NCBI GenBank assembly: GCA_000697055.1
Contig: JNDT01002200.1
Span: 1 to 13,152, forward strand
DNA: 13,152 bases
Direction of reading: 5' to 3'
From: Saksenaea vasiformis B4078
Lineage: Eukaryota; Mucoromycota; Mucoromycetes; Mucorales; Saksenaeaceae
Shown: positions 1 to 7,494 of the stretch, one piece after another
Position numbering within the stretch: position 1 is the first letter of the stretch
How the letters are laid out: each line of letters begins with the position of its first letter
Notes under the pieces: model-generated
Told to the model about the DNA's origin: nothing
The model's database searches: none
The model's input: only the letters and a program-made list of their open reading frames with translations
Made by a program: the position numbers and the translations under genes

Positions 1-191
1 GACATCACTTATGCTGGCAGTCTTTGGCATAATCACCTAGTCTTCGGGAGCCGGTTGCAGCATTCTTCAAGCAACCGCGCTGCGTATTATGTTAGGCTAA
101 ACATAAGCGTTGACAGGTAAAGTGCAGTATACTTTGTATGTCCATAATAATTCTCGATAATAGATATGCAACCTCCAGCCGCCCCACACAG

Positions 192-493
192 ATGGAGAAC
201 ATGTGGTATTTTGGTCAAGTGTACTACTACCTCCAACATATCCATAGTGGTGAAAAGCGAACACTTGTGGCGGTTGGGTTACAGCCCAGTTACCGACAGA
301 CTATCTGGGAGTATCTACTTCCAGCCGTCTGCTGTGGACAAAGTCGTAGTTGTTCGACGCTCGGGACATAGATGACTTCGTCGGGCTGTTGACAGAAACG
401 CAATCAGGAATCGCTGTTGCCCGTTACGCCATCTCGCCACGAATGGCAACAGCACGCAATGGCGGCAGAATTGGTAGTCTTCGTCTGATTTAG
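192..493 (+). pseudogene. Frame-broken coding relic, probably transposon-derived
   Basis: Three successive reading frames each carry protein-like sequence that joins logically. About 192-281 in one frame reads MENMWYFGQVYYYLQHIHSG and on to RTLVAV. About 271-375 in a second frame reads YSPVTDRLSGSIYFQPSAVD then KVVVV. 368-493 in a third frame reads IDDFVGLLTETQSGIAVARY and ends at a TAG. The pattern (GQVxYY, then a basic loop, LVAV, and later VVV plus IDDFVGL) reminds me of a small module seen in proteins of repeated Mucoromycota genes, but this is from memory only. Two frameshifts are needed to join the pieces, so it is not a working gene. It could also be chance open frames, because each piece is only 30-40 codons. 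Confidence 0.3.
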
Positions 494-616
494 CGCATAG
501 CGAGAGAGGTAAGTATTCCACGTTGAAGTAGCTCTCTAACAGGCATTGAAGCCAATGGCGAATGATAGCATTGACTTTATATGAATAGACCATCAATAAT
601 ACATGAATTCGCTAAT
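494..616. other. Short spacer without recognisable gene
   Basis: A good splice-donor-like string, GAGGTAAGTATT, lies at 508-519, just after the relic's third frame stops. It may be a remnant of the same broken gene. Nothing else is recognisable before the tandem array. Confidence 0.3.
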
Positions 617-890
617 AAAAGGATGGCCTATCATTTAAAATAAGACGTGAATAAGACGTACATTCAAGAATAAGCGCGATTTTCTCCTTTAAAATAAGAC
701 ATGAACAAGACGTGAAATCAGCGATAAGCATGTTCTTATCCTTTAAAATACGCCTTGAATAAGACATACATTCAAGGATAAGTGCGATTTAATCCTTTAA
801 AATAAGACATGAATAAGACCGGCTTAAGCAGAATCCGGACCTTATTCATGTCTTATTTTCATGTCTTATTCCAGGATGCACCCTTTAATC
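617..890. repeat. 54-bp tandem array capped by a hairpin
   Basis: Units start at 631, 685, 739 and 793, an exact 54-bp spacing, each with TC(A/C)TTTAAAATA followed by variants of AAGACATGAATAAGAC. The first three units are full length and the fourth is cut short at about 820. Units 1 and 3 match throughout, while unit 2 diverges in its second half. The fourth unit runs straight into an inverted repeat: the arm at 799-822 (AAAATAAGACATGAATAAG then ACCGG) pairs with 835-859 around a 12-nt loop. The outer edges, AAAGGATGG (about 618-626) and the complement of GGATGCACCC (about 873-883), are weakly inverted. The whole may therefore be a small fold-back or MITE-type element. No target duplication was found. 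Confidence 0.75.
799..859. repeat. Inverted repeat (hairpin) closing the tandem array
   Basis: The arms at 799-822 and 835-859 are complementary apart from a one- or two-base irregularity next to the CCGG. The loop at 823-834 reads CTTAAGCAGAAT. The motif is the same TAAGACATGAATAAG core that builds the neighbouring 54-bp units, now present in both orientations. A further half copy, ATGTCTTATT, follows at 861-870. Confidence 0.8.
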
Positions 891-899
891 TAAGCCTAA

Positions 900-1010
900 T
901 TTTTCTCGTAGTGTGCGTCCATGTGGGAGCCAAGTTGATGTAAGTACAGAATTATTTTGTCGTCAATTTGTGAACTAAGGACCGCATATTCAATTATTTC
1001 CTTAGCGCAA
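900..1010. repeat. Dispersed repeat family, copy C (partial)
   Basis: It shares the end of copies A (1615-2050) and B (6099-6580). The aligned blocks are GTGCGTCCATG, CCAAGTTGATGTAAGTA, a TTTGTCGTCAATT block like B's TTTGTTGCCAATT, then CCGCATA and GCGCAAA. Only the right-hand part, as drawn on the plus strand, is present; the segment corresponding to the A/B reading frame is missing. Divergence is high, so this is an old fragment. Confidence 0.6.
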
Positions 1011-1110
1011 ACTCGGTTCTTCATGAACACATAGTTTATTTAGAGTAGCCTAAAAAGTTGTTCAATAAACAGTAAGTAAACAAAAAAGTGGATAACACAC
1101 TTTTTGTTGG

Positions 1111-1389
1111 TCATGCTTGATCAGTGACTTGAGATGCAAGAAGTTCGCTCCGAAAAGTGACTGGGCGCCCGCTGCACTTTTTATTCGTTCGCTTCCCACT
1201 TGGTTTGGCATAACGCTGATAATGCTCAGTCGGCGCCTTTTCGAAAGATGTTAGAAGGTCAATGTCGGTGGCTCCACCTTCCAAATAAGGAGATATCCAG
1301 CCAATCAAATCAGCTAATTTTCGCAAAAGGTTGTCCAAGTATTCATATGTAGATAGACTAGCTGCCGCTCTCACTTCGCCCAAAGGCAA
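1111..1389 (-). pseudogene. Unidentified minus-strand ORF fragment
   Basis: This open frame of 92 codons can extend upstream a little (SFPIKPLPLGEVR) before a stop. Its composition looks coding, with stretches such as LDNLLRKLADLIGWISPYLE, TDIDLLTSFEKAPTEHYQRY and SGRPVTFRSELLASQV. I do not recognise a family. There is no good start context and no visible partner exon. A related sequence seems to recur just upstream in the minus direction: TCAGTGCCTTTCGGTGTT near 1457-1475 resembles TCGGCGCCTTTTCGAAAGATGTT near 1229-1252, and in frame this gives EHYQ in both. That suggests a diverged internal duplication. It is best read as a gene or transposon fragment, with chance ORF as the alternative. 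Confidence 0.3.
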
Positions 1390-1614
1390 CGGTTTTATGG
1401 GAAAGGATTAGGAAAGACAGAGGAGGTGACGAATAATGTTAATTGATAATGCTCGATCAGTGCCTTTCGGTGTTGAGGAAAGCTCTGTTCGAAGAGCGCT
1501 TATATGTATGATGTTGTATGAAAATATCTAGAGTGGGGTAGAAACAAACGTTAATCTGAAAAGAGAAAAGGAGCGCGTCAGCTCTTTTCGTTCTAGCATC
1601 TCCGGCATGCCCAT
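1390..1614. other. Spacer between ORF fragment and repeat copy A
   Basis: It contains the weak echo of the 1229-1252 sequence described for the neighbouring ORF fragment. A purine-rich AAAAGAGAAAAGGAG lies near 1558-1572. No gene is visible. Confidence 0.3.
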
Positions 1615-2050
1615 GTAGGATTACGCATATCTATTGTGTCTATCATTTAGCCTGCAAGACCTCTGTCCCGCATGGTTTTGGCTGTGATGGGTTAGATGGT
1701 CCATCGTTTCAATAAGTGCACGCGGCCACACGATCACTACCATCCACATTCTGCAATAGGTGCCCAGACATTGTATTGCCTCAGGTCCTCTATAGCGCTT
1801 AACCGCGCTGGCCACCATCGCTAAGTCTCGCCCTTGCCGGTCCCACCCGGTATGGCGCAGGGTAGGTAAAATAACATCCAAATTTTGTTTCATAAATGTA
1901 CTTTTATGCCACTCCATATGAATCTTGTGTTCATCGGAGTACCAAGTTGATGTAAGTAAAGTACGAACCTGTTGCCAACTTACATACTAAATAATCGTGT
2001 GTCCAGTCTTTTCTCAGCGTGACCTTCGTTCACAGGCGCAAATTTTATAT
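1615..2050 (-). repeat. Dispersed repeat family, copy A, with minus-strand relic ORF
   Basis: Aligned with copy B (6099-6580), shared blocks include GGATTACGCAT or GGAATACGCAT, TAGCCTG, GACCTCTGTCCCG, TTGTAT(T/C)GC, GTCCTCT, TAAAAT(A/G)ACATCCAAAT, TATGAAT and GTTGCCAA. On the minus strand 1621-1917 is open for about 98 codons and includes VKRYRGPEAIQCLGTYCR and GQRSCRLND. Copy B retains the matching pieces DVILLTPEEYFHDFMGA, LEAIQRPVIYC and GQRSYRLN, but with several stops. The reading frame is thus the conserved part of the repeat, which points to a decayed protein-coding element rather than a SINE. The family was not identified. Confidence 0.6.
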
Positions 2051-3154
2051 AGATTATCATGGAAATTCAAACAAATCTTAGTACTTTGTTTTGTTATGAC
2101 CGTGAATGCTTCACCTGATGACATGTTTATTCTAGCCAATCACTGAGACAAAAAAAAGAAAGAGGGAAAGAAAAATAAACTCCTTGCTAGCGGAAAGCAA
2201 AAAAGGACAAAAGGAAAGAAAAGGGATCTAATACAATAAGAGGGATAGGGTGCGGAAATATAGGGACGAGATGCATGATCAAGTCAAGCTGCAGTGGAAG
2301 CTGGTCTCAAAAACCGGAGAAGGAAGTTGATTGAAGGGATAGGTGTGCAAGGTGGGCCTGTAAGGAACGCGTGAGACTGACGTGTGGGAGAGTCGATCTA
2401 CGGAAGCTGGTAGCAGATGTATCAAGGCTGGCGAGGCGGTGAGGTGGCCAGTTTATTCAACACATAGGAAATCGTATCGAGGATAATCAGCGGGATGTGT
2501 AAAAGCTTGTGCACTACTAGATAGTGTATGTATCGCGTGGCGATGATAGATGTGCGTGTCAGCAGAACGATGTCGATAGATCCAAGGCTTCCCACCGGGC
2601 ATCGAGCTAGCCTCCAGCGAATCTAACAGGCTATGCCCGTTTTTACTCATCCGAATGTGTAAGGTCGGGCTGCTGCCTAGCTATGATCATCGCGCAGGCA
2701 GGAGTACGACTCTAGTCCCGGTGCAAAGAGCAAGCAGCTGGCCCTGTCGGAAAAGAATCATGGAATGCTAGGCTCGGAATACAAGTCATGACTGATAGCT
2801 CTGCTCAAATGGTATTGGCGTGTTAAAGCCAGTTTTCAATTACTACATCTTGAGTTGACGTTTTTGTCCTTTGTTTATCATCGTTACTCAACTTCGAATT
2901 TTTCTTTACATCAAAAAATATAAGATTTTTCTGCTTGGATGAGACTTTTTTTTCGCGTTGAGATGTTATTGTATTTTTATCCCGCCAGCATTTTGACTAA
3001 TTAGTTTTGCCGTATCATTAACGAGTAGAAAATCGGTCATACATGCTCTATTGAACATCGTACTTCCTATTGATTGTTGTTATTTGGATAGGGACGTGTT
3101 TGTGGATATATAACAGCAGAAATAGAAAGGTCGGTTTCTCAGGGGATTTTTTGG
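2051..3154. other. Intergenic region with no recognisable gene
   Basis: About 2146-2270 is strongly purine-rich on the plus strand (runs such as AAAAAAAAGAAAGAGGGAAA, then GGAAAGAAAAGGGATC). About 2860-3000 is T-rich. The open frames here, such as the minus-strand one at 2453-2650, are short, lack family features and have no splicing context. I see no gene, tRNA or rRNA. Confidence 0.5.
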
Positions 3155-3163
3155 TATGACTTA
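3155..3163. repeat. Left target-site duplication of the MITE
   Basis: TATGACTTA is repeated exactly at 3563-3571, directly abutting the other end of the 399-bp element. Nine bases is the length expected for Mutator-type insertion. Confidence 0.8.
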
Positions 3164-3562
3164 CGGAATTGCTACGGACACTCGGTGTCAGCCTCTTAGG
3201 GAAACTCGTGTAATGTAATTTATAGAGCGGTTGGATAGATAGCTTAGAATTTTTTAATGAAATCTGATTATATACAAATACCAAAGAGTATTTGACTCTC
3301 CGTAAATCGAACGTTCAGGCTTACATAGATGAACAGGAAGGTATCTACCTGTAGGCACTCGATGAGGGCTTAATTCATGGACACTCAGCTCATAGGCACT
3401 CATCTTACGGATGCTAGCTTCAGAGGTACCCATGATTTGGCTTTTATTTGAGCATTGTCATGCTTGCATCAAAATTCAGTGAAGTGCTTTTCCAGCTGCC
3501 GGCGAACACGCATTACATGAGTATCTCTAAGAGGTAGATTCTGAGTGTCTGTAGTAATTCCG
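3164..3562. mobile_element. 399-bp MULE-type MITE
   Basis: The left end is CGGAATTGCTACGGACACTC (3164-3183). The right end, read on the opposite strand, is CGGAATTACTACAGACACTC (3562-3543). The inverted similarity continues inward to about 3215 and 3511, with blocks CCTCTTAG and CTCGTGTAATG pairing with CTAAGAGG and CATTACATGAG. Mismatches between the arms are mainly C/T transitions. The element is flanked by the perfect 9-bp repeat TATGACTTA. The terminal 20 bases match those of the large MULE (GGGAATTGCTAGGGACACTC) at 18 positions. GGACACTC also recurs internally at about 3380, with related GGCACTC strings nearby. It has no coding capacity: the minus-strand open frame at 3048-3284 crosses the element boundary and is not credible. 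Confidence 0.85.
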
Positions 3563-3571
3563 TATGACTTA
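3563..3571. repeat. Right target-site duplication of the MITE
   Basis: This exact copy of TATGACTTA (3155-3163) begins immediately after the terminal CCG of the element. Confidence 0.8.
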
Positions 3572-4018
3572 TGGCGGGATCGACGTTCATGCCAAGTACA
3601 GCTTTTGTTTCAGTTTCAATATGCTCCAAAGTAGATATTTCACTGGATAATAATCGATAACACTGTACCGTATCTAAAATACCACGTCAGGTATTGTGCC
3701 AGAAATGTCGTCATTCGTCCAGAACACAGATGCAGTTTTGCCTATATTTCCTATCAGGGTTAACTAGGTTGCCCACAAAAAAAAAAGGTTATCAAAGTAC
3801 AAATTTCATATCAATGGCCAATATCTGATTTCCTTATTCTGACGCGGTGAAGCGCCGCAAAGAAATCCCGAAATTCGCTGGCAGCTGGGCGGGTTTCATC
3901 AAACGCCCAAAGATATGGATTAACGACCTACAACTTTCTGCTCGACACTTTCATTCCTTATTTTTCTCTTTTCTCTAAAGGCAGTGCCTGAAATCAACAA
4001 ATTAGCACAGCTGGATAA
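3572..4018 (+). promoter_or_regulatory. Upstream region of the kinase gene
   Basis: About 450 bp separates the MITE from the kinase start. A GC-richer patch lies at about 3841-3905 (GACGCGGTGAAGCGCCGC and GGCAGCTGGGCGGG). A pyrimidine-rich tract at 3948-3977 (CTTTCATTCCTTATTTTTCT onward) ends some 40 bases before the ATG and is the kind of CT block often found at fungal transcription starts. A poly(A) run lies at about 3777-3787. I see no convincing TATA box at the usual distance. The promoter assignment is inferred from position. Confidence 0.4.
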
Positions 4019-5561
4019 ATGGGTGGTGTGTGTTGCAAAGAAGACAGGGTTGATTTCAACGGAGATGGTACATGGCGACATGCAAGCGACGATAGCTAAT
4101 CTGGAAATAAGTTGAACTTAGCCACTTTTATCTGTTGCGAGTCATCGGCAAAGGGGCATTTGGCAAAGTGCGCATACTAAGGCACAAAGCTACAAAAATC
4201 GATTACGCATTGAAATACATAAGCAAGAGCAGATGCATCGAACTAAAAGCAGCAAATAATATCATCGCTGAACGTAAACTACTTGAACGAATTGAGTATC
4301 CACTTGTGGTGAATTTGCGTTATGCGTTCCAAGATGACGAGAATCTATTCATGGTGTTGGACTTGATGTTAGGAGGCGACCTTCGTTTCCACCTAGAAAG
4401 AAATGGGCCGTTGACAGAACTGCAGGTGCGATTTTATGTTGCAGATATTGCCTTATCTTTGGGATATCTTCATCACACCAGTCGACGCATTGCCCATCGG
4501 TAAGACAGGGAAAAACAATGAACGGTTCACTTATCCCCCTTGACTATTATTATTTAGTGATATTAAACCTGATAACATCTTGCTTGATACCAAAGGCCAT
4601 GCCCATCTAAGCGATTTTAATGTGGCATGTCAATTCCATGATAAGAAACCATTAAGGTGGTCTAGAGCTGGTTCTCTTGCGTACATGGCTCCTGAGATAT
4701 TAGCAAAAACTGGCTACACGACAGCTGTAGATTGGTGGAGTCTAGGTATTTTAGCCTATGAGCTTCTATTTGGACAGGTAAATTACATGAAAACATGCGT
4801 GTACTAAGTTTTGATTTATATGATAGTGCCCTTTTCGAGGGACGACCAATGATACAGTAATTGATGCGATCGTTAACCATCCGTTGGTGTTTCCTGATAG
4901 TGCACAAGACAAAGTGTCTCCAGAATGTCTTGGTCTCATATCTCAGGTACTATGAGAGAGCTATTTACAGCATCACCAAATCAAAGAAATAGTTACTAGA
5001 GAAATCACCGATCGAGCGGCTGGGATGTGGTCCTGATGGGTTCAAGCGTTTTAAGGATCATCCATGGTTTCGCGGGTTAGACTGGGACGCCTTGGAGAGC
5101 AAGGAAGCAACTCCCCCTTTTAAACCGAGTGTGAGTATCTAAAGCCACAATTTCTAGTCTTACAACTACTGAAAAAATAGAGCCAAGAATCGAATTTTGA
5201 TGCCGTACATGAACTCGAGGAGCTTTTGTTCGAAGACGCCCCGCTAAGACCACGAAAACGTGCGCCAGCTAAACAATGGAAGAGTCTTGAATCAAACGAG
5301 TCAAAGGAACGACGATTGCTGGAGGAAAAGTTCCTACCTTTCGATTTCACTACAAAACCTCGCGCAAACGCCATAGCTTCACAGCCTTGCAAAGAATCAG
5401 CAGCATCCTCTACTGCTGTTGAAAGCCGAATACTAAAGAGAATAGGAGCTATTACTGAACATTACGATCAGTCTAAATATCGAGCACAAGGTTATATTCT
5501 AACACCTGTTGACGACATCAAGACCGATCCGATTGCCGTCAAGATCAACAAGATCGTTTGA
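4019..5561 (+). CDS. STK32/YANK-family serine/threonine protein kinase
   Basis: It is predicted to phosphorylate Ser/Thr of unknown substrates, probably at membranes. Exons are 4019-4067, 4112-4499, 4558-4777, 4827-4946, 4993-5130 and 5181-5561. All introns (44, 58, 49, 46 and 50 nt) are GT-AG, and intron 3 has a TACTAA branch point. Joined, they give 1,296 nt and 431 residues without a stop. MGGVCC at residues 1-6 is a typical myristoylation (Gly2) plus palmitoylation (Cys5, Cys6) signal. The kinase domain spans about 23-285: glycine loop GKGAFGKV (29-36), Lys51, probable alpha-C Glu70, HRDIKPDN (145-152), DFN (165-167, where most kinases have DFG) and APE (190-192). DENLFMVLDLMLGGDLRFHL and FKDHPWFRGLDWDALE are characteristic of STK32 kinases. 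FLPFDF (356-361) resembles an AGC hydrophobic motif with Asp at the phosphosite. The exact C-terminus is the least certain part. The gene lies between two transposons but looks intact. Confidence 0.93.
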
Positions 5562-6098
5562 ATCTCAGTGTTACCAGGCGTATCAGCATGTCAGGTTATA
5601 CTTCCTTAGAATGGAGACGAGAGATCCCTATGCATCGCTTAGATCTGTGTCACTAAGGTTGCGGATACTGTTATCGAGTATATTTCTGATAAAGTTCCTT
5701 TGCTTTGTGTTTCCCTGGATCACTGTCTCTCCATTATATTGTAATAAGTAGCATATGCATCCATATTCACTTGTCAATAGATATGAGCAGCGGATGTCAG
5801 TAATATTAGCTGTGGATCGTTGGAATACTGAGGTTTATATACACCCAAGAATCTGGTGCCCAATAAGAAAAGAAAAGGTGCTGGGTTTTTAAGATCGTAT
5901 GGTGCTCTGATAAACAATGCGCCCACCGACGCTCGCGTTGATGCAAGTCGACGTATTACTGTTTATTGACTGAATTATGGGTCTTGAAGAGCCAAGTTTG
6001 TGCTGAGAGAAAATTAATATATACGGTTATTTAAAGGGACGCATGAATACTTTTTTTCTTTGGGTCTGTTCATTTTACATCCCCCGTATGTACTCTTA
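5562..6098. other. Kinase 3' flank and intergenic region
   Basis: This is the presumed 3' untranslated region of the kinase followed by unassigned DNA. No canonical AATAAA was found close to the stop. A plus-strand open frame at 5509-5751 overlaps the kinase end in another frame. Its hydrophobic tail (ILLSSIFLIKFLCFVFPWIT) looks like chance translation of T-rich DNA. No repeat, tRNA or other gene is visible. Confidence 0.45.
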
Positions 6099-6580
6099 GT
6101 GGAATACGCATCCAGGATCACTCATGCCTTTTGACGTATTGTTTAGCCTGTATGACCTCTGTCCCGAACCGTCTCGGCGATGGTGGCGTCTTCACCCATC
6201 ACTTAAGTAAATGAAATAAATTATGTCGCGCTCAGCATCACTCATCTCGTACAATAGATCACTGGACGTTGTATCGCTTCAAGTCCTCTTCAGTGCATTT
6301 CAATTGGTCACTTTCAGTGCCAATCTCCTCCTCTTCTCCCACTCCCACCCATCACGGTGCGGGGTGCGGCTCCCATGAAATCATGGAAATACTCTTCGGG
6401 AGTAAGTAAAATGACATCCAAATATTATTCCATTTACTAACCATGAACAAATGGTTATGCTGTCTATATGAATTTCGCGTCCATCGATGGGTCACCTTGA
6501 CGTAATTAGTATATGAATTTGTTGCCAATTATGTATTAACGAACGCATACTTGATTTCCAGAAACGCAAATGTGTCTTTA
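6099..6580 (-). repeat. Dispersed repeat family, copy B, with decayed minus-strand frame
   Basis: It is homologous over most of its length to copy A (1615-2050), in the same orientation, and shares its right end with copy C. On the minus strand the matching frame reads DVILLTPEEYFHDFMGAAPR, then has several stops, then LEAIQRPVIYC and GQRSYRLN, which parallel the copy A frame. Extra sequence relative to A occurs near 6360-6410. The region ends with TTGCCAATTATGTATTAACG and ACGCAAATG, equivalent to the A and C ends. Confidence 0.6.
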
Positions 6581-6632
6581 AAACAGTATCGGAGCGAAAA
6601 CTGATTGCCCCACAAAAAAACTCTCGTCTAAA

Positions 6633-6776
6633 AAGTCTGTGACTTTATAATGCGCTGATTTGGATGTTCAAATTGGAAAAACTTACCTCCACTTAGAGGT
6701 CTTTACTGCTTTACATCCACTTTTTGTGGCTCTTGACTTATTCAGAGAAAATCCGCAGCTTTATTAATCACCGCGA
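6633..6776. repeat. Diverged direct repeat flanking the MULE (left copy)
   Basis: It aligns in direct orientation with 10991-11138. Shared blocks are AAGTCT, CTTTATAAT, TCCACTT, GAG, CACTTTTT, GACTTATTCA, GGAAAA or GAAAAT, and CTTTATTA in the same order and spacing. Similarity is moderate and fades before the MULE boundary at 6869. It is probably part of an older duplicated or repeated sequence. Both copies lack coding potential. Confidence 0.5.
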
Positions 6777-6859
6777 CTCGCCTTAATTTGGGCCAGCCCG
6801 GTTTACTGGCCTTCTGGGCTTACTATCACTAAACCAACCATTGACGAGCGATCTGGCAT

Positions 6860-6868
6860 TTGAAAAAA
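6860..6868. repeat. Left target-site duplication of the MULE
   Basis: TTGAAAAAA immediately precedes the terminal GGGAATTGC. An identical TTGAAAAAA follows the opposite terminus at 10927-10935. Nine bases is the standard Mutator duplication length. Confidence 0.85.
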
Positions 6869-7045
6869 GGGAATTGCTAGGGACACTCCAACGGGACACT
6901 CCAGTCCCCCTAAAAAATGATCAGGTATTCAGATATTTGTTACATTTTATTTCAAAACAGGATGGAGTGTGGTACTTACCTCGAAAAAGGGTGGAGTGCA
7001 GTACTAATGCTTAATTGAGTTAGTGTGAAGTGTCCCCTAGTGGAG
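6869..7045. repeat. MULE left terminal inverted repeat
   Basis: It pairs with 10750-10926. Differences include an extra ACCT in TACTTACCTCG on this side, a shorter C/A run near 6905-6916 and scattered substitutions. GGGACACTCC occurs at 6880-6889 and 6893-6902, and its complement at 7042-7051 (crossing the inner edge) and 7057-7066. These are candidate transposase-binding sites. Confidence 0.9.
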
Positions 7046-7328
7046 TGTCCCATAGTGGAGTGTCCCATGGTCGGAGCATCTTCGTGACAATACCTTAGAA
7101 ACTTTTTATGCCACATGTCTTCGAGTGTCATACAGGCACTTTGACCAATCGTTTCAACAAGAGTGTTCCCATTTTGGTCTCGTCGGCTCTTTTTTGTTTT
7201 GGGTTTGACCAGATATTTTAAAGAAGTACAGAACTCAATCGCATCTACCTTTGAAAAGGAAAACCATCCTTTATTTTGCAATTATCCAAAAAGACTGCCA
7301 AGTCCAGAGGTTGCTCAGCATCTGTAAC
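7000..7328 (-). pseudogene. Possible minus-strand passenger ORF of the MULE
   Basis: Two overlapping minus-strand frames read coherently. From 7328 one gives VTDAEQPLDLAVFLDNCKIK then DGF, and stops at 7245-7247. From about 7281 another gives KGWFSFSKVDAIEFCTSLKY, then a basic patch KPKTKKSRRD, and MTLEDMWHKKFLRYCHEDAP. It ends in translated terminal repeat (GHSTMGHST). One frameshift in 7245-7281 would join them. The composition looks coding, but I recognise no family. The first frame is preceded by a stop, and no start or splice site is clear. MULEs often carry extra or captured gene fragments, which would fit. A chance ORF is the alternative. Confidence 0.3.
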
Positions 7329-7410
7329 TTAACTATTTCTTACTTCAATCCCGTCTCCCTTTGTACTTCAATAGCAAAATAACTGTATGATTTAGTGGTA
7401 GCAAGAAACA

Positions 7411-7418
7411 TATAAATT
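7411..7418 (+). promoter_or_regulatory. TATA box of the MULE transposase gene
   Basis: TATAAATT lies 77 bases before the ATG at 7495. The interval is pyrimidine-rich (ACTTTCTTCCTTACC, then ACTACTATCACACTAACACA directly before the ATG), as at many fungal transcription and translation starts. The promoter lies inside the element, downstream of its terminal repeat. Confidence 0.6.
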
Positions 7419-7494
7419 GGGTCGATAAAAAAACACTTTCTTCCTTACCAATTGTCAATTGCTTACTCTTTATCACTACTATCACACTAACACA

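Noticed and set aside
631..820. CRISPR-like regular spacing of the 54-bp units
   Set aside because: The whole unit is repeated, without unique spacers between short identical repeats. The genome is eukaryotic, and there are no cas genes.
1615..2050. Repeat copies A and B as tRNA-derived SINEs
   Set aside because: No A-box or B-box pair (such as GGTTCGA) was found, and the copies share a protein-level reading frame.
2453..2650. Minus-strand 65-codon open frame in the intergenic region
   Set aside because: It is short, has no motif, no splice signals and no similarity to nearby relics.
3154..3162. Alternative MITE borders giving a 7-bp duplication ATGACTT
   Set aside because: Shifting the border by one base gives a longer, perfect 9-bp duplication and ends that align with the MULE terminus.
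3048..3284. Minus-strand 78-codon open frame
   Set aside because: It crosses the boundary of the MITE defined by its 9-bp duplication, so it cannot be an old gene of either part.
4019..4121. Alternative first kinase intron ending at the CTTAG of 4117-4121
   Set aside because: That acceptor gives the wrong phase. The acceptor at 4110-4111 restores VELSHFYLLRVIGKG, which fits the family.
4662..4907. Minus-strand open frame across kinase exons 3 and 4
   Set aside because: It lies opposite well-supported kinase exons and introns and has no domain features.
5120..5392. Minus-strand open frame rich in Ser opposite kinase exon 6
   Set aside because: It is a shadow of the Lys/Glu-rich kinase tail. 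Its serines are complements of charged codons.
5509..5751. Plus-strand open frame with hydrophobic tail overlapping the kinase end
   Set aside because: It has no start context and overlaps the kinase in another frame. The hydrophobic run comes from T-rich presumed 3' UTR.
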